Source of the DNA: Mugil cephalus
Lineage: Eukaryota > Chordata > Actinopteri > Mugiliformes > Mugilidae
Length of the DNA stretch: 64,000 bases
Assembly: GCF_022458985.1 (NCBI RefSeq)
Contig: NC_061771.1
Coordinates: 15,353,001-15,417,000, forward strand
Direction of reading: 5' to 3'
The translations under genes were made by a program, and so were the position numbers. Below, in pieces: positions 61,101 through 64,000 of the stretch; the first letter of the stretch is position 1; each line of letters opens with the position of its first letter. The notes under the pieces are model-generated. The model saw nothing but the letters and a program-made list of their open reading frames with translations. It did not search any database and was not told the DNA's origin.

Positions 61101-62637
61101 GGATTGAGCTGGACACTCTAAGACCTGGAGACTGTGCTGCTGCAGCCAAGTTCTGCTGGTCCTGGATGTGTGGCAAGGAGCATTATCTTATTGAAACACT
61201 CCGTTTGGACAATGTGTCATCACAGACAGTGAGATGACCAACACCAGCAGCACTCATGCTTCCCCAGACCATAAAACTGCCTCCCGCTTTTTTGACAGTA
61301 GGTACTGTACATGCTGGAGATAATGCTTGGCCTGGCCTTCTGTACCCTCACATTAGCAGGAGGAAGATAAAGCTGGAAACTGGACTCATCTAACCACAGA
61401 ATCTTCTTCCAGTTCCTGACTGTATAGTTCTTGTGTGCTTGGGCCCAACGATGTCAGGCTAACCCCTGTCTCTCATTGATCAGAGGTTTCTTGACAGCCT
61501 TGTAGGACCTTAAGCCATGATCTATAAGTCGACCACGTACAGTGCTGGTGGAACACTGGACACCAGTTTGGTTTGACCACTGCTGTTGGAGCTCTTGTGA
61601 GGTCGTTCAGTGGTTTTCCCTGCACATGTGGATCAGGATGTGGTCATTTCTGGCTGAAGAAACCCTTGGATGCCCAGATCTTGGTTTGTCTTTTCCAAGC
61701 TGCTGGTTCGTCTGTATTTCTGCAGGGTGGATCAAACTGATGAAGGACTGCATCTGCACTTCCTGGAGATCTGGTGGCAGCTGTACCCTTCCTGGCTGAG
61801 AATCTGTATCTTCTGTGTCTTGTTTCCTGCGTTAGGTTCCTTGTTTTGGCCATTTACATACTGGCTTTATATAGAGACCAAGTACGGAAACAGACAAATG
61901 TGTCTTTTAATAAATTAAAAAAATAAATAAAAAGCACAGGCTTCATTAGTGGATCACTGGAAACCCAATACTCAACATTTCTTATTTTATTTTTATTTTT
62001 ATGAAGACCTAAGAGTGATTCATAATTCAGTGTTTCACAAATGCATGTTGTGTCTGAAAACAGTTTTCAATCTATGTATGTGGACCGTTAACCAGTGAGA
62101 GCTCGTCATCTCCTGTACTTTAGACCTTAAACTCCTCCTACTTTGACAAGTAATATGTGTTTTTTGTGGATGGACTGGATAAGAAAGATGTCTGGAACAC
62201 AGACAGGATGTAATGTTGGGTCTTTTAGTCCCTTCCTGCTGTCCAGTGTATAAACACAGCATTACTAATGGAGAGCCATGCTTTCATCTCCACGCATAGT
62301 TTACCCACTCAATAGGAATCCTGAACCATCCGTGCTGCCGCCCCAACAGCACTAATACATTTTGTTTACTCTAACTGCCCAAGTCTGCACCTCTGAGAGC
62401 ACAGATATATTTAATAGAAGCACCCATCATGAAGTAATCAATTGGATTGAGTGCATGTTTTTTTTTTAGATCACCTGTTTATTCTTTTTCTGTTTGAATT
62501 CAGGTTGCCCTCCACGCTTGTGGCATTGCAACAGACATGGTGATGGAGCATTGCATCCAGACTGGAGCCTCCTTTGTCATTAGTCCTTGCTGCTATGGTT
62601 TCATCCAGAACGCTGTCAAGTTCACCTTCCCCAAGAG
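20278..62637 (+). CDS. gstcd: GST C-terminal domain-containing protein (partial at 3' end), eight visible coding exons
   Basis: Exons: 20278-20694, 21871-22332, 23632-23907, 27460-27553, 54997-55112, 55473-55517, 55797-55925, 62504-62637, all GT-AG and in one frame (557 residues). The last visible exon ends on an incomplete AG codon at a donor, so about 75 C-terminal residues expected from the roughly 630-residue family lie beyond the window. Seen: an N-terminal LYLEVSSES and HTSIVLFLLSYCECKTFKVF region, VHNDDKIRRQKLKEQ, a GST-C-like segment around 270-345 (DLPPLEHVFAEGLYFTLTDV), IGGPRPTM-like VGGPRPTMTKLK, then a Rossmann-type methyltransferase region with the motif I loop VVDFCSGTGHVG (448-459), LIENKEESL and SPCCYG (540-545). 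The biochemical activity of the family is not established; the SAM-binding role is inferred. Start chosen because it follows a good acceptor and matches family length. Confidence 0.93.
21595..21830. repeat. Possible retroelement-tail repeat in gstcd intron
   Basis: Begins with ttagacttagactttgttaa and ccaccggggaaattgcttgg, wording typical of the terminal region of fish non-LTR repeats, then an A-rich run of uniform low-complexity sequence. It ends just before gstcd exon 3's polypyrimidine tract. Limits are uncertain. Confidence 0.35.
21871..22332 (+). CDS. gstcd: gstcd coding exon 2
   Basis: Residues 140-293: VSKWTRLCEIGIPSAVEEHL, RLAEPVKVHNDDKIRRQKLK, a charged variable region, then DLPPLEHVFAEGLYFTLTDV and VLLPCIHQYL. 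Acceptor cactctcag, donor gtaaga. The second half is highly conserved in the family. Confidence 0.95.
23632..23907 (+). CDS. gstcd: gstcd coding exon 3 (GC-rich, diverged)
   Basis: Residues 294-385. Only short anchors are conserved: PRLLRWYGRVQEVPGV (family xLLxWYxRIQEVPGV) and FVGGPRPTMTKLK. Between them lies a Glu/Thr-rich, probably disordered stretch. Acceptor ttttcactag, donor gtaaat. Markedly GC-rich compared with its flanks. Confidence 0.85.
26613..27102. mobile_element. Tc1-derived non-autonomous element, about 490 bp
   Basis: Ends are related to those of the 8335-8521 copy (right end on the reverse strand caccaatcaggtgtaacatt). The interior keeps recognisable pieces of the parental Tc1-like element, such as gacattcatgtggatgttac and gatccacagaggcccctccc, but no open transposase. 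The flanks no longer show a clear TA duplication. Confidence 0.7.
27460..27553 (+). CDS. gstcd: gstcd coding exon 4
   Basis: Residues 386-416 plus one base: ESGIEAVFAPHPCPAWTLPW and DALPEAINPTE, matching the conserved PHPCPxWTLxW motif. Acceptor ttctcttag, donor gtaaag. Followed by the 27.4-kb intron. Confidence 0.92.
29073..30033. mobile_element. Non-autonomous hAT element, copy A, with a nested insertion
   Basis: Begins taggactgggcg and ends in GATACC-rich sequence. An exact 8-bp duplication, gtatcgag, flanks it at 29065-29072 and 30034-30041, the hallmark of hAT transposition. It is homologous, in opposite orientation, to 35666-36433. It contains a later insertion at about 29626-29790. 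No transposase frame is present. Confidence 0.8.
29626..29790. repeat. Fold-back retroelement tail nested in a hAT element
   Basis: Arms 29660-29715 and 29729-29784 are reverse complements over 56 nt with three mismatches, separated by a 13-nt loop. The left flank (atagatggatgctttattta, then tcccaaactgggaaat) reads like the end of a fish non-LTR retrotransposon in antisense. The related hAT at 35666-36433 runs through this point without the insert, which defines it as an insertion. Confidence 0.75.
30060..30444. mobile_element. 385-bp hAT-type MITE
   Basis: Ends tagtgatgt and acatcacta are inverted, and the interior is rich in GATACC/GTATCG near both ends. Flanks gtgctgac (30052-30059) and gtgctgat (30445-30452) match at 7 of 8 positions, fitting a hAT target duplication. 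It lies only 26 bases from the preceding hAT element. Confidence 0.75.
31390..31600. repeat. Dispersed repeat, empty-site copy
   Basis: Shares long stretches (gagcagctggaa, accaagcaaacc, atcacagctcttg, gtagttacatttgtggggag) with 44470-44616/45262-45340 and 56760-56925. This copy lacks the hAT found in the 44.6-kb copy. Class unknown; it has no reading frame. Confidence 0.6.
32334..32375. repeat. (AT)n-rich microsatellite
   Basis: Two runs of alternating TA joined by acac and gata variants. Confidence 0.85.
34580..34805. mobile_element. Tc1-derived MITE, about 226 bp
   Basis: Left end cattgatcaggcataatatt, preceded by TA, and right end ggtcataatgttttctgtga followed by tcggtg are inverted repeats of the same family as 8335-8521. 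The interior is a different deletion derivative (tgttaccagacaccacagga and tggaggcacaagggagacct). The TA on the right side is lost. Confidence 0.72.
35666..36433. mobile_element. Non-autonomous hAT element, copy B
   Basis: An exact 8-bp duplication, ggcacaag, flanks it (35658-35665 and 36434-36441). Ends taaggctcagcgatac and, on the reverse strand, tataggcttaatatcaac. Homologous to 29073-30033 in reverse orientation, without the nested insertion. Carries a 12-bp inverted repeat (36245-36256 with 36267-36278). Confidence 0.82.
39450..39700. repeat. Probable retroelement 3' end with ATCTT tandem tail
   Basis: T-rich coding-like sequence ends in acaatggggatcaataaagg followed by several ATCTT-like units (39669-39697), a common terminal arrangement of fish non-LTR repeats. 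A short similar run occurs near 38905-38930. The 5' limit is unclear. Confidence 0.45.
41104..41358 (-). pseudogene. Non-LTR retrotransposon reverse transcriptase fragment
   Basis: An 84-codon minus-strand frame includes the GVPQGSVLGP motif followed by QVDDTQI, a degraded form of the FADD/YADD catalytic box of LINE reverse transcriptases. It is 5'- and 3'-truncated. Related-looking repeat text extends upstream on the plus strand from about 40740. A dead remnant. Confidence 0.75.
42340..42515. repeat. Possible dispersed repeat fragment
   Basis: Contains aaggttcttagtcatccagg and ccttgaactggactttcttg, phrases that recur in fish interspersed repeats. Only one copy was noticed in this window, so this call rests on memory of similar repeats. 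Confidence 0.25.
44470..45340. repeat. Dispersed repeat split by a hAT insertion
   Basis: The halves 44470-44616 and 45262-45340 together align with the copies at 31390-31600 and 56760-56925. The insertion lies in a gtgtag-like site that is continuous in the 31.5-kb copy. Confidence 0.62.
44617..45261 (+). mobile_element. Truncated hAT transposon with BED zinc finger
   Basis: Starts tagggacatcgagaaccggt and ends (reverse strand) tagggatgggcattgatgag, so the first six bases of both ends match. Flanking octamers agcgtgtg and accgtgta match at 6 of 8. Inside, the frame at 44861-45097 encodes a BED-type zinc finger, CNLCGTAISSKGESTTNMVK with H-L-S-T-M-H ligands, the N-terminal DNA-binding part of a hAT transposase. 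The catalytic domain is deleted and the start region looks frameshifted, so it is non-autonomous. Confidence 0.78.
46500..46820. other. Candidate conserved non-coding stretch in gstcd intron
   Basis: Non-repetitive sequence of even composition containing clustered TAAT/ATTA homeodomain-type cores (ctaatgag, gaattaatg, ctaattagat at 46745-46780). No ORF or splice signal makes sense here. Conservation is only a guess. Confidence 0.2.
47625..47970. mobile_element. Tc1-derived element fragment
   Basis: Aligns with 26613-27102 over most of its length (tcctgctgggaaactttggg, gatcccaaactgatcaac, ctgatccacagaggccactc). The outer part of one end is missing, so it is a partial copy. Confidence 0.7.
48020..48454. 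mobile_element. 435-bp hAT (Charlie-like) non-autonomous element
   Basis: Left end cagggatgtgaaacc and right end (reverse strand) cacaggtgtcaaaca are inverted and of the CAGGGGTGTCAAAC type. An exact 8-bp duplication, ttttagat, flanks it (48012-48019 and 48455-48462). No transposase frame remains. Confidence 0.82.
51385..51785. mobile_element. 401-bp MITE with perfect 21-bp terminal inverted repeats
   Basis: The left end (51385-51405, beginning tacggagcccctaaaggg) and right end (51765-51785) are exact reverse complements over 21 bp. The hexamer ccacag lies directly outside both ends (51379-51384 and 51786-51791). Inside, a minus-strand 27-codon frame starts at 51735 (MAEEDDLSSFLTGQSSS) and may be the leftover N-terminus of the parental protein. 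The superfamily is not clear from the ends. Confidence 0.8.
54997..55112 (+). CDS. gstcd: gstcd coding exon 5 (start of methyltransferase-like region)
   Basis: Residues 417-455: KMSNIRAVRKMQQLNNLVAV, then PGYTVVDFCSGT, the first half of the SAM-binding glycine loop. Acceptor ttcaccag, donor gtactt. Confidence 0.94.
55473..55517 (+). CDS. gstcd: gstcd coding exon 6 (45 nt)
   Basis: Residues 456-470, GHVGIVLAHTLPDCQ; completes the glycine loop begun in the previous exon. Acceptor gtctctcag, donor gtaatg. Confidence 0.92.
55797..55925 (+). CDS. gstcd: gstcd coding exon 7
   Basis: Residues 471-513: VILIENKEESLVRAQSRGAE and LGLKNIGFIQANLDYFTGPF, with the acidic residue (E475) expected to contact SAM ribose. 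Acceptor tttaag, donor gtgagc. Confidence 0.94.
55951..55985. repeat. Poly(A) tract
   Basis: About 34 nearly uninterrupted A residues close behind the gstcd exon 7 donor. No repeat body is recognisable in front of it, so it is a simple repeat. Confidence 0.8.
56555..56738. mobile_element. Tc1-derived element fragment
   Basis: Contains ccttgtgcctccaaaacaat, gaacggacatgggtcttctg and caggctgcatcctgca, all from the family seen at 8335 and 26613. One end is absent and internal sequence is deleted. Confidence 0.6.
56760..56925. repeat. Dispersed repeat, third copy
   Basis: Shares gagaagcag, ggaaatacta, accaagcggaccaatcacag and ctcctgtggtct with the copies at 31.4 and 44.5 kb, and like the 31.4-kb copy lacks the hAT insertion. 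Confidence 0.58.
58117..58188. repeat. Compound (CA)n/(TA)n microsatellite
   Basis: A CA run followed by TA runs interrupted by tgtac; AT-rich and likely unstable in length. Confidence 0.88.
60993..61853 (-). pseudogene. Decayed Tc1/mariner transposase
   Basis: On the minus strand a start resembling Tc1 N-termini (MAKTRNLTQETR) begins at 61853. Downstream, in changing frames, come KAGGSFMVWGSMSAAGVGHL, a degraded SPDLNPIENLW-type box (SLDPIENLWWIIKR) and a C-terminal frame ending at a TAG at 60993-60995. Frameshifts and stops make it inactive, and at about 287 codons' worth of DNA it is shorter than the roughly 340 of intact Tc1 transposases. Clear terminal inverted repeats were not found. 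Confidence 0.82.
62504..62637 (+). CDS. gstcd: gstcd coding exon 8 (last in window)
   Basis: Residues 514-557 plus two bases: VALHACGIATDMVMEHCIQT, then FVISPCCYGFIQNAVKFTFP. The SPCCYG motif is shared with PCC-type methyltransferase-like proteins. Acceptor gaattcag, donor gtttgt. The next exon was not found before 64000. Confidence 0.93.
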
Positions 62638-64000
62638 GTTTGTTGCTGCCTACTCCGCCTCCATCCAGGGTCGCCGCGCCGACTCTCTGCTTTTTAATCT
62701 GCTGCTCCTGACCTTGTTGTTTTTTGTGTTACCCCGTTCACTCTGGCTTGCCTTTATGCTTTCGCCCTCTCCATCAAACTCATGCTTTTTCTTTCATTCG
62801 CACATAATCTCAGTCACTTCTCGCTGCCTTTTGTTCACCTCCTGTCTGTCACGATCTCCAGTGACAATGTGAGGCAGCGGTGCCGCATCACCTTCACAAA
62901 GGGCTCCATCGCTCACATCTTGTTGCAGCCACGGCACAGGATGCGGTTCTATGTGTAGGGGCTGTCAGGGACATTATAGCCACAGTGGGTAATATTGATT
63001 ACGGCTACAGAATGATATGCTACTCTTGACTTCATTACTTTATCGCATGTGGAGCGTCAGTGACTTTGTAGGGGCGTCGACAAAGTAGAAGTAAAGTAAG
63101 TGATATACACCGATCATATTGTATTGGACCTTGCATTCATGTGAATGTTACTTAGACATGTACCACCCACCTAGACCAGACCAGGCACCCCCACCCCATA
63201 GCAATGACACTACAGCAGGATGCAGCCTGACACAAAAACACAAAAAACCTGACAAACAGCACAAGGTGTTGACTTCACCTTCAAAATCACTAGATCCCAC
63301 ACTAATCAAGTGTCTGTGGGATGATCCTCAGAGGCCCCTCCCCTCAATCCACAGGACCCAAAGACCCCCACTAACAACATCCTGCATGCCAACCGGCGTC
63401 TAACTGTGGGTGTTACCCTCACGATGGACATACAACCTCACAAGAACCCAAACTGTCCCTTTAAAAGTTGACACAGCCATCATATTTGTTCTCTAGTCTA
63501 CATGGTATCGAGTGACGCGGCATGTGGCAGTTTCCTTTCTGATTTGAACGCCACTCTTTAATTATTTGAGCTGTCACAAAGTGTCAGTCACACAGCAGAA
63601 ATAATGCCATGCGCCCCCAAGTGAAAATGATTTTATAATCCAGTGATTAGGACGTTTTCAGACATTTTCCACTGCTTCGCCTGGAGCTGGGTCGCTGACG
63701 CTGCCCTCATCACAGCATCCAATTTTACATCCAAGTTTGGCATTTCTTCCTGCCTGGTTTATGGATATCAGTTAGTGAAGGATTCACTCCATGCTTCTTC
63801 CAGCACTCATAGATCTCTGCTGCCTGAAGTAGCCGACATGGGAGGGGTGTTCGGATCTTTGGCCGTTTATCATGCCATGGCTTTTATTTCAAATATAAAG
63901 ATGATGCAGTACAAGGAACAAGGATGGTGAAAGAAGAAGTTAGGATGTAAACTATTAATATATGACATATATAATCGTTCTCAAAGGCATTTCGCAGGTT
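62638..64000 (+). other. Partial gstcd intron at window end
   Basis: Contains the Tc1-derived fragment at 63108-63400 but no frame matching the remaining C-terminal gstcd residues. Confidence 0.6.
63108..63400. mobile_element. Tc1-derived element fragment
   Basis: Starts cacCGATCAT preceded by TA (63106-63107), then cattcatgtgaatgttactt, cagcaggatgcagcctgaca and cagaggcccctcccctcaat as in 26613-27102. The distal end is lost. It lies within the terminal visible gstcd intron. Confidence 0.68.

Noticed and set aside
1..64000. CRISPR arrays, tRNA or rRNA genes
   Set aside because: No regular direct repeats with spacers, no cloverleaf with A and B boxes and no rRNA sequence were seen on either strand.

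Overview
The window is vertebrate nuclear DNA, most probably from a ray-finned (teleost) fish. Genes are split by GT-AG introns, non-coding DNA is AT-rich, CA and TA microsatellites are frequent, and the interspersed repeats are mostly DNA transposons of Tc1/mariner and hAT type with a few non-LTR retrotransposon scraps. There are no operons, CRISPR arrays or prokaryotic signals. Gene names rest on recognising the encoded proteins and on gene order: arhgef38, ints12 and gstcd are also neighbours, in the same relative orientation, on human chromosome 4q24.

Layout. Positions 1-2242 are upstream sequence with one repeat-like stretch. arhgef38 (+, coding 2243-13294) has 14 coding exons for a predicted 809-residue Rho guanine-nucleotide exchange factor with DH, BAR and two SH3 domains. 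ints12 (-, coding 18964 down to 14082) is convergent with it and has six coding exons for a 451-residue PHD-finger subunit of Integrator. gstcd (+, coding from 20278) starts head-to-head with ints12, about 0.3 kb beyond its probable first exon. Eight coding exons (557 residues) are visible, ending at 62637; the C-terminal part must lie beyond 64000. One gstcd intron (27554-54996, 27.4 kb) fills much of the window and holds most of the mobile elements.

Mobile elements. Several DNA transposons can be delimited to the base by target-site duplications: hAT elements at 29073-30033, 30060-30444, 35666-36433, 44617-45261 and 48020-48454, a Tc1-derived MITE at 8335-8521 flanked by TA, and a MITE at 51385-51785 with perfect 21-bp inverted ends. 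Six copies of one Tc1-derived non-autonomous family are scattered across the window. A decayed Tc1 transposase lies at 60993-61853. Two nested insertions can be read directly: a hAT inside an older repeat near 44.6 kb, and a fold-back retroelement tail inside a hAT near 29.7 kb.

The three genes act in different processes: Rho-family signalling at membranes (arhgef38), processing and termination of RNA polymerase II transcripts (ints12), and a poorly understood GST-C-like/methyltransferase-like protein (gstcd). They are not a functional pathway. The only regulatory link visible is the shared ints12/gstcd promoter interval. I found no convincing undescribed gene system. The most unusual structures are the nested and fold-back insertions, a perfect 18-bp hairpin in an arhgef38 intron, and a possible upstream ORF overlapping the gstcd start.
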